A DNA stretch of 64,000 nt from Shewanella dokdonensis (GTDB lineage: Bacteria > Pseudomonadota > Gammaproteobacteria > Enterobacterales > Shewanellaceae): contig NZ_CP074572.1 in NCBI RefSeq assembly GCF_018394335.1, positions 3,224,001 through 3,288,000 on the forward strand, given 5' to 3'. Below, piece after piece: positions 38,032-51,038 of the stretch (its first letter is position 1; each line of letters begins with the position of its first letter). The notes below the pieces were generated by a model that ran no database searches, was not told the origin of the DNA, and was given only the letters and a program-made list of their open reading frames with translations. The position numbers and the translations under genes were made by a program.

Positions 38032-38064
38032 TATGAACAGGCCGGGAACCCCGGCCTGTTCATA
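38032..38064 (+). terminator. Strong hairpin terminator of recN
   Basis: A 15-bp perfect inverted repeat (TATGAACAGGCCGGG against its complement) with a three-base AAC loop starts 21 bases after the recN stop. The T tract is short (ATTTAA). It lies between convergent recN and yjaG. Confidence 0.75.
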
Positions 38065-38110
38065 TTTAACCCATTACTAATGGCGTGTCGCAGAGACAAA
38101 GCCTGCGCTG

Positions 38111-38710
38111 TCAGTTGAGTGAAATACCTATGTTGGAAATACCGCTAGTGGCGATCTCTTTGCGCAACTCTTTGATAAACTCTGCATTCGCCTGCGGTTG
38201 TTCTTCAACAAGAGCCAATAGCGACTCTTGTACCTGCCGCTCTTCTTGCATGACGGCATGCTCAAAAACAAAATCTTCCAACTGTTGTTCCGTCAGCTCG
38301 TCAGGTGCTATGGCCTCAATATAATTGGCCACAGTGGCGGAGGATAATTTGGAGATATTGATCATATCGTCTTCAACTTTGCTCTCCAGCGCCCCAAGTA
38401 AAGATGACAGCGCTACCACGGCATCTAACGCTGGGTAGACGCCATAAACATCAAAATCTTCCGGTTCTGGGGTGTTTTCTTCCAGCTTGGCTAACTGTAA
38501 CTCAATGTTCAGTTTGAGTTTTGGGTCATAGAGCGACTGCCACAGCAGTTGTAACAGTGTCTCCAATATTGCCGGATTGCCAAAATGACAAACTTCAGCA
38601 AACAACTGATAGTTGGGCAGCATGCGCTGGCATAGTGCGATGGCAAACAGTTTTTTCTGCGGCAGGCTTAATGCTTTAAGTCGTTTAAAAAATCCCGCTT
38701 TTGCATTCAT
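38111..38710 (-). CDS. yjaG: YjaG family protein (DUF416)
   Basis: A 199-residue, helical, cytoplasmic protein of the DUF416 family. The pattern LSLPQKKLFAIALCQRMLPNYQLF and the internal GVYPALDAVVALSSLL are characteristic. Function is unknown. It starts three bases after the barA stop on the same strand and is likely co-transcribed with it. Confidence 0.88.
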   Translation of the reverse strand: MNAKAGFFKRLKALSLPQKKLFAIALCQRMLPNYQLFAEVCHFGNPAILETLLQLLWQSLYDPKLKLNIELQLAKLEENTPEPEDFDVYGVYPALDAVVALSSLLGALESKVEDDMINISKLSSATVANYIEAIAPDELTEQQLEDFVFEHAVMQEERQVQESLLALVEEQPQANAEFIKELRKEIATSGISNIGISLN

Positions 38711-38713
38711 GGT

Positions 38714-41467
38714 TCAGTCCGTTACGAATGAGGAGAGTAACTTTTGGGCCGCTGATTCTACCTTAGTCAGCTCATCAAGCAACTCTAGAATTTCGGGTTC
38801 TACATCCAGCAGTTGAGCTCCTTTTTTAAGGGCCGTCTCCACGGTTTGGCATAATTGCTGTAACGTTGGCACTCCCGAATAGCAGCAGGCGCCATGCAGT
38901 TTGTGTACAACGGCCAGTAATTGCAGCAGTTGTTGCTGTTCTAGTGCCGACTCAATGTTGCTGCGAGTTTCAGGTATTGAATCCAGCAGCATCTGCAACA
39001 TTTCCTGCGCTAGGGTGGCTTTATTGTTGGCTTGTGTCAGGCACAGTTCCCAATTCAATGTGCGGGAGTCATGTCCTTCCGGCCCAAGATTATGGTGCCA
39101 GCGGTTGAGTATGGCTTTGAGTGCAACCTCATCGATGGGTTTTGGCAGGTAACCATCCATACCGCTGTTCAGTATGCGTTCGCGCTCTTCGTTAATTGCA
39201 TGTGCGGTCACCGCAATGATAGGCGTATTACGATTGGCACTGTCAGCCCGAATCGCCGCCGTGGCTTTGATGCCATCGATACCCGGCATCTGAATATCCA
39301 TGAAAATCAGATCAAATGCCGTTGCTTTGGCTTGTGTTATTGCCTGCTCACCGTTAGTGGCGGTATGCACATTACTGACTAATTCGCGTAACAAAGCATC
39401 GATCAGTTTTAGATTGGCGGGATTATCGTCAACCGCTAGCACCGTCATTGGGAGCTTGGCTGTGGCTGGAGGGGCCAACGGTGTAATGATCACCGGCGCT
39501 GGCGCTATCTGTAATTCGAGCAGATTTCTCGCCAAGGCATATTCGCCAACCGGATTGGTCAATACCAGATCGGTCTGTGGCCGGATAACATTGTTGAGTA
39601 ACTGCTGGTCGTGACTGTCAGTAAGCGCTATCAGCACTTGGGTACAGCGCCGAGCCGCGCTCAGCATTTTCCCTAAGGCCGGGATATCATCATAATCGTG
39701 ACAGGATAACAGCATAAAATCATAGGAAGGATTGCCTGCCAGTAAGGCTTTGAGCGCCGCGGTGCTGCTGACCGTTTCAACCCGCATTTGCCAGTATTGC
39801 AACCGCCGTTGCAACACGGTTGCCGACAGGGATTTGGATTCAAACAGCAGTATCCGTTTCCCAGAAAGTTGCTGCAAGGGTAAGTGATCGCCGAGTGGAT
39901 AGGGGCTTTGTGCCAGTGGCAAGGTAAACCAGAAGGTCGAGCCTTTCCCAGGGCGTGATGTAAAACCTATCTGTCCACCCATCTGATTAATCAGGCGTTT
40001 AGTAATGATAAGTCCAAGTCCGGTGCCGCCAAAGCGTCTTGAAATCGATGAATCGGCCTGACCAAAAGCCTGAAACAGCAACTCTTGTTGCTCTTCTTCA
40101 ATACCAATCCCGGTGTCAGAAACCTCGCAATGCAGTTCCACCCGGTCTTCTTGCAGCCCGTTGACATCCACCTTCAATAATATGCTGCCTTTGTCGGTAA
40201 ATTTGATGGCATTGCCTACCAGGTTGGTGATGATCTGGCTGACACGCATCGCATCACCGCTGACGGCATCTGGGACTTCCGGCATAACGTCCACCACCAG
40301 TTCCAGTTGTTTTTCATGGGCGGGTACGGATAGTAACAGCATTGTTTCATCAAGGTTTTCCCGCAGTGAAAACGGCATATTCTCCAGCACCATTTTGCCC
40401 GCTTCCAGCTTAGAAAAGTCGAGAATATCGTTGATAATACTGAGCAGATTACTGGCACTGCGTTCAATGGTGCGGATGTAATCTAACTGGCTGGCGTGTA
40501 GCGGCGTTTTTAATAACTGGCGGGCGAAGCCGATAACACCATTCAGCGGTGTGCGTAATTCATGGGACATATTGGCAAGAAACTCGGACTTGATCCGGCT
40601 GGCTTCCAGCGCCCGTTTCTTGGCCATATCTAGCTCGACGTTCTGGATCTCAATCTGTTCCAGGGTTTCACGTAGATCTGAGGTGGCTTGATCGATATTT
40701 TGCTGCATTTCATCGTGATATTCTGACAGTGAGCCGGCCATGGCATTGATACCACGTTTGAGCAGATCGAGTTCACCGATAAGATTACCGCCGACCCGAG
40801 TATCGAGTTTACCTTCACGAATTTTTGCCACGACTCGAACCATCTCGGTGATCGGTTGGGTGACGTTTTTCACTAAGCGAAAGGTAAACAGCAGGTTTAG
40901 CTGCACCCCAATCAGCACTATGATAAAAGCCGCTAACGCCGCCCGGTGTTGTTCTAACAGCGCCCGTTCCTTATTCAGCAGCATGGCCACATAGCCAACC
41001 GGTTTGTCGGCTTGCGTGACGCCTGGTACATCATCCAGTGTCAGCAGATTTCCGGTCGCATAGATGGGGGTGCGCACAATTAGGCTGTCACCAACTTGCT
41101 CAAACTGGGTTTGATTCAGACTGGCAATATCCTGCTGATAACGCATCAACTCAAAATCTTTATGGTAATGCGAAGTAACAAACAGCTGGTTGTCGGCATC
41201 AAAAATGGCAATGGATTGCACTAGCGTTGATTTATTCAGTTGCGCTGCTGCTAGCAATCTTTTGGCCGCTTCGCGGTTATTGCTCATCAGACTGGCTTCC
41301 CCGGCAATCGCTAACGGTTCAATGATATTGCTGCCTTGTTCCCGTAGCGTATCTTCCAGCTCATAAAAACGATTTATGGTAAAATAAGCCCCCAGCAGGA
41401 TACCCACCAGTATTGTCGGTGCCAACGCCAGCACCAGCACCCAGGAGCGCAGGCTGTATTTGGTCAT
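38714..41467 (-). CDS. barA: Hybrid sensor histidine kinase BarA
   Basis: A 917-residue tripartite kinase that phosphorylates the response regulator UvrY/GacA and so controls the Csr small RNAs. An N-terminal helix (SWVLVLALAPTILVGILLG), a periplasmic sensor, a second helix near residue 185 and HAMP lead to the kinase. The phosphorylated residues can be counted: His302 in MSHELRTPLNG, Asp724 in IFMDIQMPGIDG, and the Hpt His858 in HKLHGACC. In E. coli His302 has the same number, which supports this start (MTKYSLRSW); two earlier in-frame starts are possible. UvrY is not in the window. Confidence 0.95.
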   Translation of the reverse strand: MTKYSLRSWVLVLALAPTILVGILLGAYFTINRFYELEDTLREQGSNIIEPLAIAGEASLMSNNREAAKRLLAAAQLNKSTLVQSIAIFDADNQLFVTSHYHKDFELMRYQQDIASLNQTQFEQVGDSLIVRTPIYATGNLLTLDDVPGVTQADKPVGYVAMLLNKERALLEQHRAALAAFIIVLIGVQLNLLFTFRLVKNVTQPITEMVRVVAKIREGKLDTRVGGNLIGELDLLKRGINAMAGSLSEYHDEMQQNIDQATSDLRETLEQIEIQNVELDMAKKRALEASRIKSEFLANMSHELRTPLNGVIGFARQLLKTPLHASQLDYIRTIERSASNLLSIINDILDFSKLEAGKMVLENMPFSLRENLDETMLLLSVPAHEKQLELVVDVMPEVPDAVSGDAMRVSQIITNLVGNAIKFTDKGSILLKVDVNGLQEDRVELHCEVSDTGIGIEEEQQELLFQAFGQADSSISRRFGGTGLGLIITKRLINQMGGQIGFTSRPGKGSTFWFTLPLAQSPYPLGDHLPLQQLSGKRILLFESKSLSATVLQRRLQYWQMRVETVSSTAALKALLAGNPSYDFMLLSCHDYDDIPALGKMLSAARRCTQVLIALTDSHDQQLLNNVIRPQTDLVLTNPVGEYALARNLLELQIAPAPVIITPLAPPATAKLPMTVLAVDDNPANLKLIDALLRELVSNVHTATNGEQAITQAKATAFDLIFMDIQMPGIDGIKATAAIRADSANRNTPIIAVTAHAINEERERILNSGMDGYLPKPIDEVALKAILNRWHHNLGPEGHDSRTLNWELCLTQANNKATLAQEMLQMLLDSIPETRSNIESALEQQQLLQLLAVVHKLHGACCYSGVPTLQQLCQTVETALKKGAQLLDVEPEILELLDELTKVESAAQKLLSSFVTD

Positions 41468-41616
41468 ATAGTTGGTACTTTTCATCGACAAAGGCTATTC
41501 CGCAACAGAGTTAAACGACACTAGACTGCCAGATTTGGCGTCACTTTTACCAGTATTTTTATTGCCCAAGAGAGCTGCATGGCACAATTTTTAAAGCAAA
41601 ACCAAAAACATCGGCA

Positions 41617-42911
41617 ATGAGTCAACAAAAGATCCAAGTGACAGCCAATACGCTGGATCATCTTGGCGCTGGCGTGGCCCAGTTTAACGGCAAGGTGTTG
41701 TTTGTTCCTGGATTATTGCCAGGTGAAAGCGCCGATGTAAAAGTGATCGAAGACAAAAAGCAATATGCCAGGGCGCAACTGCTGAAGCTACAGCAGGTTT
41801 CTGCCCATAGATGCGAGGCGGCATGCGCATATTATGGCAGTTGTGGCGGCTGTGATTTACAGCATTTGCAGATAACGGAGCAGCGCCAATATAAGCAGCA
41901 GGTGTTACGAGAGCTGTTCAGTAAATTTTCCGATATTGCTGAATTACCGCCCATAGAAGTGTTAAGTGATGCTCCTTTGGCATATCGGCGCAAGGCGCGG
42001 TTAGCCACTTGGTACGATAAAGCCAATAAGCGCTTTTTCTTGGGTTTCCGTGCCAAAGAAAGCAGTAAAGTGATTGCCATCACCGAATGTCCGGTGTTGC
42101 AGCCCGCATTATCCGCATTGATAAAACCGTTAGCCGCAGCATTGGCGCAGTTGCAGGGGTTGCTAGTTTAGGTCATGTGGAGTTAATCGCTGCCGATAGC
42201 GGCGTGCTGGTGGTGCTGCGTATAACCAAAGAATTATCGGATAAAGACCGGCAGCGCTTGCTAAGCTTGGCTGAAAATCTTGACTGTCAGCTCGTATTAC
42301 AAAGCGCTGAAGATGAATATGAGTATCTTCGCGGCGCTCAGCCTTTCTATCAATTTACACAGCTAAATCCGCCGCTGACGCTGCACTTTAACCCAGGTAA
42401 TTTTATTCAGGTGAATGGCGGCGTGAACCGCCTGATGCTGGCCAAAGCGCTCGAATGGTTAGCCCCTAAAGCGGGTGAACATATTCTGGATCTGTTTTGT
42501 GGTATGGGGAATTTCAGCTTGCCATTGGCGGCCTCTGGCGCGCAGGTTACCGGTGTGGAAGGTGTGCAACAACTGGTGCAGCAGGCAAGCAGTAATGCTG
42601 CCGCCGCTGGACTGCCTAATTGCCAATTTTTCTGTGCTGATCTAAATGGTGAACTGCACGGTCAACCGTGGTTACAAGCGGTTGATAAACTGTTGTTGGA
42701 TCCGAGCCGTGCTGGTGCCTGGGAGTTGTTATCGCAGCTACCCTTGCTGGCTCCCCGTGCATTGGTTTATGTGTCCTGTAATCCAGCCAATCTGGCGCGT
42801 GATAGCGCCAAGCTGGTAGCGCACGGCTATCAACTGCACAAACTGGCATTGCTGGATATGTTCCCTCAGACGCATCATATTGAAGCTATCGCCTTGTTTA
42901 CGCACAAATAA
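41617..42911 (+). pseudogene. rlmD: 23S rRNA m5U1939 methyltransferase RlmD (frameshifted as sequenced)
   Basis: With one base restored this is a 431-residue RlmD (RumA). The TRAM domain starts ITVTANTLDH-like (IQVTANTLDHLGAG). Iron-sulfur cysteines are in CEAACAYYGSCGGCDLQ and ITECPVLQP. The methyltransferase part has DLFCGMGNFSLPLA and the catalytic cysteine in YVSCNPANLARD. The break is near the G run 42156-42159: one more G gives LQGVASLGHVELIA. All functional residues survive. It is divergent from barA and precedes relA, an order shared with E. coli and Shewanella. Confidence 0.92.
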
Positions 42912-43031
42912 ACGACAGCTTTACAGCTAATTTGCCAAAAAGCGCTACAAGGGATTTGACTTCCTGTAAGCAATACCCAAGATAGAGAGTCTTGACGCGT
43001 CTGTTTATCAGGCCAACAAAAGGAAGCAAAG

Positions 43032-45239
43032 ATGGTATCTGTTCGCGAAGCGCATTTTCAGGATCCGGACTTTACGTTGGACGACTGGGTAAAACGCCAT
43101 GTCGCCCAACCCGAGGACGCTCAAAAGCTGTTGGTGTTATTCCAGCAGGTGGAGAGTTTGCCACTCGGTAAGTGTCGCATCCCGCTGACAGAGCTACAGG
43201 CCAAGTCGCGGGAGCTGATTGAGATCCTCGCACCGCTGAACATGGATATTGATACCTTGTTGGCATCGGTCTTATTTGTCTACTTTGAGGCCGGCTTACT
43301 CAACGATGTGTATTTACAGGAACAATGTTCTACAGGGTTGGCAGCGCTGGTTCGCAGTGTAAAAACCATGGATGCTATTGGCTATCTGCAACTGAATCAT
43401 GATAGCCGAACCGCCGAATCGCAGATTGATAATATCCGTAAAATGCTGCTAGCAATGGTCGAAGATGTGCGGGCAGTGGTGATCAAACTGGCCGAACGGG
43501 TGTATTTGCTACGGCAGGTAAAAGGCGCTGACGAAGAAACTCGGGTGTTACTGGCACGGGAAATTGCCGACATTTACGCGCCTTTAGCAAACCGCTTAGG
43601 GATCGGCCAGCTCAAATGGGAACTGGAAGATCTGTCTTTTCGCTATCTGCATCCCGATACCTACAAAGAGATTGCCCGGCAACTGGATGGCAAACGGCTG
43701 GATCGCGAAGTCTACATTGATAATTTTGTGGCGCAGTTGCAGCAGAAGCTGGATACCGAGCAGATCCGCGCTAAAGTTTATGGTCGCCCGAAGCACATCT
43801 ATTCTATCTGGCGCAAGATGCGCGGTAAGCATCTGAAATTTGATGAATTATTTGATGTGCGCGCCGTGCGAGTCGTCACCGAGCGTTTACAGGATTGCTA
43901 CGGTGCCCTCGGTGTAGTGCATACCCTGTGGCATCATATCCCGCGCGAATTTGACGATTACATTGCCAACCCCAAGCCTAACGGCTATCAGTCAATTCAT
44001 ACCGTTGTGGTTGGGCCAGAAGGCAAAACCGTGGAAATCCAGATCCGAACTCAACAGATGCACGAAGATGCTGAACTGGGGGTGGCGGCTCACTGGAAGT
44101 ACAAAGAAGGTACTGCCGGAAAACAGACCGGTTATGAAGAAAAAATCAACTGGCTGCGTAAAATCTTGCAGTGGCAAGAAGATGTGGCCGAAAGTGGCAA
44201 CTTGGTTGAAGAGATCCGTTCCCAAGTATTTGAAGACCGGGTTTATGTGTTTACCCCCACCGGCGAAGTGGTGGATTTGCCCGGTGGTTCAACGGTGCTC
44301 GACTTTGCCTATTATATCCACTCGCAAATTGGCCATCGTTGTATCGGTGCCAAAGTTGATGGCCGTATCGTGCCGTTTACCTATCAGGTGCAAACCGGTG
44401 AACGGGTAGAGATCATCACCTCTAAAACGCCGAATCCTAAACGTGACTGGCTTAACCCTAACCTTGGTTATATCAAGACTTCGCGCGCCAGAAGCAAAAT
44501 TTTGCACTGGTTGAAGCAACAAGATCGCGACAAGAATCTGGCTGCCGGCCGCGAAATGCTGGAAGCGGAACTGGCGCGTATTGGCCTCGCGATTAAAGAT
44601 GCCACTGTTGCTGTTGAACGCTTTAATCTGGGCAACATGGAGGATTTACTGGCGGCCATTGGCGGCGGCGATGTCCGGCTGAATCAGGTGGTGAACTATA
44701 TTCAGGGGCAGTTCCGGCAAGAGGTGCCATCAGCCGAGGATGCCATTGAAGATTTGGTTAAAAAAGGTGGCCAGAAAGTCACCGCTGGCGGCAAGGATCG
44801 GATTGAAGTCAATGGCGTTGGTAACCTGATGAGCCATCTGGCCCGTTGTTGCCAGCCGGTTCCTGGAGATGAGATTTTTGGTTTTATCACCAAAGGTCGC
44901 GGCATCTCAGTGCATCGTGCTGATTGCGAACAAGTAAAAGAGCTGATGCGGGCACACCCAGAGCGGGTGGTTGATGTCGTGTGGGGTGAAAATTACTCCG
45001 GTGGTTATAAAGTGCGGTTGCGGGTACTGGCCAATGATCGTACCGGATTGCTGCGTGACTTGACGTCAGTATTGGCCGCTGAAAAGTCCAATGTGTTGGC
45101 GATGAACACCTCATCGGATGTGAAAACCCAGACTGCTACCATCGAATTAGAAATGGAACTCTACAACGTCGAAGGGTTGTCGCGGGTGATTTCGAAACTC
45201 AATCTCGTCGATGGCGTATTGGAAGCGCGGCGTCTGTAA
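43032..45239 (+). CDS. relA: GTP pyrophosphokinase RelA
   Basis: A 735-residue ribosome-associated (p)ppGpp synthetase. The N-terminal HD domain lacks the His-Asp pair (LFVYFEAGL), so hydrolysis is not expected, as in RelA. The synthetase has RAVRVVTERLQDCYG, NPKPNGYQSIHTVVV and EIQIRTQQMH. The TGS domain begins VYVFTPTGEVVDLPGGST, a zinc-finger-like region follows with ARCCQPVPGD, and an ACT domain ends the protein (VRLRVLANDRTGLLRDLTSVL). AAGGAAGC precedes the ATG. It leads into mazG. Confidence 0.97.
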   Translation: MVSVREAHFQDPDFTLDDWVKRHVAQPEDAQKLLVLFQQVESLPLGKCRIPLTELQAKSRELIEILAPLNMDIDTLLASVLFVYFEAGLLNDVYLQEQCSTGLAALVRSVKTMDAIGYLQLNHDSRTAESQIDNIRKMLLAMVEDVRAVVIKLAERVYLLRQVKGADEETRVLLAREIADIYAPLANRLGIGQLKWELEDLSFRYLHPDTYKEIARQLDGKRLDREVYIDNFVAQLQQKLDTEQIRAKVYGRPKHIYSIWRKMRGKHLKFDELFDVRAVRVVTERLQDCYGALGVVHTLWHHIPREFDDYIANPKPNGYQSIHTVVVGPEGKTVEIQIRTQQMHEDAELGVAAHWKYKEGTAGKQTGYEEKINWLRKILQWQEDVAESGNLVEEIRSQVFEDRVYVFTPTGEVVDLPGGSTVLDFAYYIHSQIGHRCIGAKVDGRIVPFTYQVQTGERVEIITSKTPNPKRDWLNPNLGYIKTSRARSKILHWLKQQDRDKNLAAGREMLEAELARIGLAIKDATVAVERFNLGNMEDLLAAIGGGDVRLNQVVNYIQGQFRQEVPSAEDAIEDLVKKGGQKVTAGGKDRIEVNGVGNLMSHLARCCQPVPGDEIFGFITKGRGISVHRADCEQVKELMRAHPERVVDVVWGENYSGGYKVRLRVLANDRTGLLRDLTSVLAAEKSNVLAMNTSSDVKTQTATIELEMELYNVEGLSRVISKLNLVDGVLEARRL

Positions 45240-45281
45240 ATGCCAGTAAGATGAAGACCCAATTTTGAGGTAGTAACGGTT

Positions 45282-46067
45282 GTGAGTAAGCCTGATATTG
45301 AACGCCTGTTAGACATAATGGCACAACTGCGCGATCCCCAGCGCGGATGTCCTTGGGATAAAACACAGACCTTTACCTCTATTATTCCGTTCACTTTGGA
45401 GGAAGCCTACGAAGTTGCTGATGCCATTGAGCGGGAAGATTGGCAGGAACTGCCCAGCGAATTAGGCGACTTGTTGTTCCAAATCGTGTTTTATGCGCAA
45501 TTGGGCAAAGAGCAACAGCAGTTTGATTTCTCGACTGTGGTTGAACGGATCTGTGACAAGCTGCTGCATCGGCATCCCCATGTGTTTGCCAATGCGGCGA
45601 TTGAGGATCTGCACGAAAATTGGGAAAACCTCAAAGCGGGCGAACGGCAAGCGCGGCAGTTGGATTCCATTCTGGATGATATTCCTAATGCCCTACCGGC
45701 ATTAACACGCGCCGCGAAAATCCAAAAGCGGGTTGCGCGAGTGGGCTTTGACTGGGGCGAACTGCCGCCAGTGGTCGATAAAGTACGTGAAGAACTGGAC
45801 GAGGTGTTGGAAGAAGCCCTGTTATCACCGCAAAATCCGGCAAGATTACAAGAAGAAATGGGCGATTTGCTATTCGCAACGGTTAATCTGGCACGGCATC
45901 TGGGGGTAAATCCAGAAGAAGCTTTGCGGCAGGCCAACCATAAGTTCGAGCGGCGTTTTCGTGGTGTAGAACAATGCGTGCAAACATCAGGAAAATCCTT
46001 TAAAGAGCATAGTTTGACCTCGTTGGACCAGTTTTGGGAACAGGTGAAACAGCAAGAACGACGCTGA
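45282..46067 (+). CDS. mazG: Nucleoside triphosphate pyrophosphohydrolase MazG
   Basis: A 261-residue enzyme that hydrolyses nucleoside triphosphates to monophosphates and pyrophosphate. Two tandem MazG domains are visible: the first has MAQLRDPQRGCPWDKTQTF and EEAYEVADAIE with metal-binding glutamates, the second has EELDEVLEEAL and EEMGDLLFATVNLARHLG. The start is a GTG. It follows relA by 42 bases, the classic relA-mazG linkage, and precedes pyrG. Confidence 0.95.
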   Translation: MSKPDIERLLDIMAQLRDPQRGCPWDKTQTFTSIIPFTLEEAYEVADAIEREDWQELPSELGDLLFQIVFYAQLGKEQQQFDFSTVVERICDKLLHRHPHVFANAAIEDLHENWENLKAGERQARQLDSILDDIPNALPALTRAAKIQKRVARVGFDWGELPPVVDKVREELDEVLEEALLSPQNPARLQEEMGDLLFATVNLARHLGVNPEEALRQANHKFERRFRGVEQCVQTSGKSFKEHSLTSLDQFWEQVKQQERR

Positions 46068-46180
46068 GTCCGCTTCAATTAATCTCATAATCAGGCAAAT
46101 TTCTGTCGCTGGCGGTTTGGTAAATCAGGCGGCCTTTGATATACTGTCGCCCCGTCCTGGCGCTTAATTCCAAGCGCTGA

Positions 46181-47845
<1,665 letters not shown>

Positions 47846-47851
47846 AACAGC

Positions 47852-47885
47852 AAGCCGGTGCATTCACTTTTGCACCGGCTTTTTT
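47852..47885 (+). terminator. Terminator of pyrG
   Basis: AAGCCGGTGCA and TGCACCGGCTT form a perfect 11-bp stem with an 8-base loop, followed by a T tract. Confidence 0.95.
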
Positions 47886-47952
47886 ATTCCCGCGATGGTT
47901 CATCAAACCTCTGATAATGTCGTATGATGGGACATCGTTGCATGAGCGAGAG

Positions 47953-47994
47953 CCCTATACCCATATTCTGGGCGCTATATGGGTATGGGTTTTT
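47953..47994 (+). promoter_or_regulatory. Terminator-like hairpin in the eno leader
   Basis: ATACCCATAT (47957-47966) and ATATGGGTAT (47977-47986) form a perfect 10-bp stem, extended by CCC/GGG with one bulge, and followed by TTTTTCTTTT. It ends about 31 bases before the eno ATG. pyrG already has its own terminator upstream, so this may be an attenuator in the eno mRNA leader. No clear promoter is seen between the two hairpins; a weak -10 TATGAT lies at 47923-47928. Confidence 0.6.
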
Positions 47995-48012
47995 CTTTTA
48001 TTTTATCTTTGA

Positions 48013-49320
<1,308 letters not shown>

Positions 49321-49354
49321 GTCTGTTTTTTAGCTAGCAGCTACAAACGGACGC

Positions 49355-49386
49355 AAAAAGGCCGCCACTTGGTGGCCTTTTTTGTT
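49355..49386 (+). terminator. Terminator of eno
   Basis: AAAAAGGC...GCCAC-TTG-GTGGC...CTTTTTT, a hairpin with a small bulge and flanking A and T tracts, 35 bases after the eno stop. It separates eno from ftsB. Confidence 0.75.
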
Positions 49387-49434
49387 GTACTATCTGTCGC
49401 AGAACATTTTGCCTGGAATGGTAATCCGCTGCCT

Positions 49435-49737
49435 ATGAAACCTTTGCTCTTGTTAGGATGCCTGTTGCTTGGTCTGATGCAGTATCGGCTGTGGTGGGGC
49501 GAGAATAGCCTTGCTGAGTATTTTCACCTGGAACATCAAATTGCCGAACAGCAGCAGAATAACGATGAACTCGATGCACGGAATCAAGCGCTGAAGGAGG
49601 AGATCCTCGATTTGCGCAGCGGTAAAGAAGCCATTGAAGAGCGGGCTAGAAATGAGCTGGGATTTATTAAAAAAGGTGAGACTTTTTATCGAGTTGTGGG
49701 CGGAGAGCAGCGCTCTATGACAGTTTCCAATAACTGA
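49435..49737 (+). CDS. ftsB: Cell division protein FtsB
   Basis: A 100-residue bitopic membrane protein. A short cytoplasmic start and one helix (PLLLLGCLLLGLMQYRLWWG) are followed by a periplasmic coiled coil (HQIAEQQQNNDELDARNQALKEEI) and the family end ERARNELGFIKKGETFYRVV. It forms the divisome subcomplex with FtsL and FtsQ. The start is at MKPLL; a longer frame runs back into the eno terminator. It leads into ispD. Confidence 0.93.
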   Translation: MKPLLLLGCLLLGLMQYRLWWGENSLAEYFHLEHQIAEQQQNNDELDARNQALKEEILDLRSGKEAIEERARNELGFIKKGETFYRVVGGEQRSMTVSNN

Positions 49738-49777
49738 TAGCTTTTTACCTTGGTTATTTTCATTAACGCAGGACACC

Positions 49778-50506
49778 ATGAATCAATCTGAATTACCGGT
49801 TGAGCGTATGCCGTATGCGTCTAAATCTGTGGTGGCAATTGTCCCTGCCGCGGGCATTGGTAGCCGCATGGGGGCCGATTGCCCCAAACAGTATCTGCCA
49901 TTGCTGGATGGTTGCATCCTTGGTTACACACTACAGCTGTTATTGGATCACCCTGCCATATCGCAGGTTGTCGTGGCGCTGCACCCACAAGATCAGTATT
50001 TCAACCAGTTACCGCAGGCCAACCATCCCAAGATAGTAACCGTTGTTGGCGGTTTACAACGGGCAGATTCAGTGCTGGCGGCGTTGAATACACTTTCCCA
50101 AGCGGATGCTTGGGCGTTAGTGCATGATGCTGCTAGGCCCTGTCTCACCCATGCTGATATCGATAAGTTACTGGCCGCAAGGCAACAATTTCCACAAGGT
50201 GCCATTCTGGCGGCACCAGTGCGTGACACCATGAAGCGCGCGGCCGCGGATGGCTGTATCAGTGAAACCGTATCCCGAGAGGCTTTGTGGCATGCGCTGA
50301 CGCCACAATTGTTTCCGGTGCAACGATTGCGACATAACTTATCACAGGCCATTGCAGCGGGTGTGCCGGTCACTGACGAGGCTTCGGCAATGGAATGGGC
50401 CGGCGTGCATCCAGGATTGGTGGCCGGGCGTAGCGATAATATTAAAGTAACACATCCAGAAGATTTGCCGTTGGCCGCGCTGTTTCTGCAATATCAGCAG
50501 CAGTAA
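49778..50506 (+). CDS. ispD: 2-C-methyl-D-erythritol 4-phosphate cytidylyltransferase
   Basis: A 242-residue MEP pathway enzyme that attaches CMP to methylerythritol 4-phosphate. The nucleotide-binding motif is [22 protein letters not shown], and [14 protein letters not shown] and [14 protein letters not shown] are typical of the family. It begins a run ispD-ispF-truD-surE-pcm-nlpD-rpoS that is likely one transcription unit with internal promoters. Together with dxs and ispA, four isoprenoid genes lie in the window. Confidence 0.96.
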   Translation: MNQSELPVERMPYASKSVVAIVPAAGIGSRMGADCPKQYLPLLDGCILGYTLQLLLDHPAISQVVVALHPQDQYFNQLPQANHPKIVTVVGGLQRADSVLAALNTLSQADAWALVHDAARPCLTHADIDKLLAARQQFPQGAILAAPVRDTMKRAAADGCISETVSREALWHALTPQLFPVQRLRHNLSQAIAAGVPVTDEASAMEWAGVHPGLVAGRSDNIKVTHPEDLPLAALFLQYQQQ

Positions 50507-50537
50507 CATTGCGTGGGCAACACAATTGGAGAAATTG

Positions 50538-51038
50538 ATGAAAATACGTATCGGACACGGGTTTGATGTCCATAAATTCGGTGCCGAGCAACCGCTAGTG
50601 CTTGGGGGCGTTGTTGTGCCTCATGTGACTGGTCTGGTTGCACATTCTGATGGTGATGTCGTGTTGCATGCGGTGGCAGATGCCTTGTTGGGGGCTATGG
50701 CTCTGGGGGATATTGGCAAACACTTCCCAGATACCGATCCCCAGTTTAAAGGGGCCGACAGTCGGGTACTGTTACGCCATTGCTTTGAGCTGGTCAAACA
50801 GCGCGGTTATGCCCTAGGAAATCTGGATGTGACCATTATTGCGCAAGCACCGAAAATGGCACCGCATATTGCGGCAATGCGTGAAGTATTGGCGAATGAT
50901 TTACAGGCAGAACTGGACGCTGTTAACGTAAAAGCAACGACGACAGAAAAACTCGGTTTTACCGGTCGGCAAGAGGGAATTGCGGTTGAAGCCGTGGTGT
51001 TACTGCAAGCCTATGGTGAGGAGCAAGTTGCGTGGTAG
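50538..51038 (+). CDS. ispF: 2-C-methyl-D-erythritol 2,4-cyclodiphosphate synthase
   Basis: A 166-residue enzyme that closes the cyclodiphosphate ring in the MEP pathway. The zinc site is in [13 protein letters not shown], and [24 protein letters not shown] follows. The start at MKIRIG has GGAGAA before it; an alternative start four codons earlier is less likely. It overlaps truD by seven bases. Confidence 0.97.
   Translation: MKIRIGHGFDVHKFGAEQPLVLGGVVVPHVTGLVAHSDGDVVLHAVADALLGAMALGDIGKHFPDTDPQFKGADSRVLLRHCFELVKQRGYALGNLDVTIIAQAPKMAPHIAAMREVLANDLQAELDAVNVKATTTEKLGFTGRQEGIAVEAVVLLQAYGEEQVAW

Noticed and set aside
47881..47990. Fluoride riboswitch upstream of eno
   Set aside because: Enolase is a known target gene, and CTGATAATGTC vaguely resembles the conserved CTGATGA-GCC element, but the conserved stems and pseudoknot bases could not be fitted.
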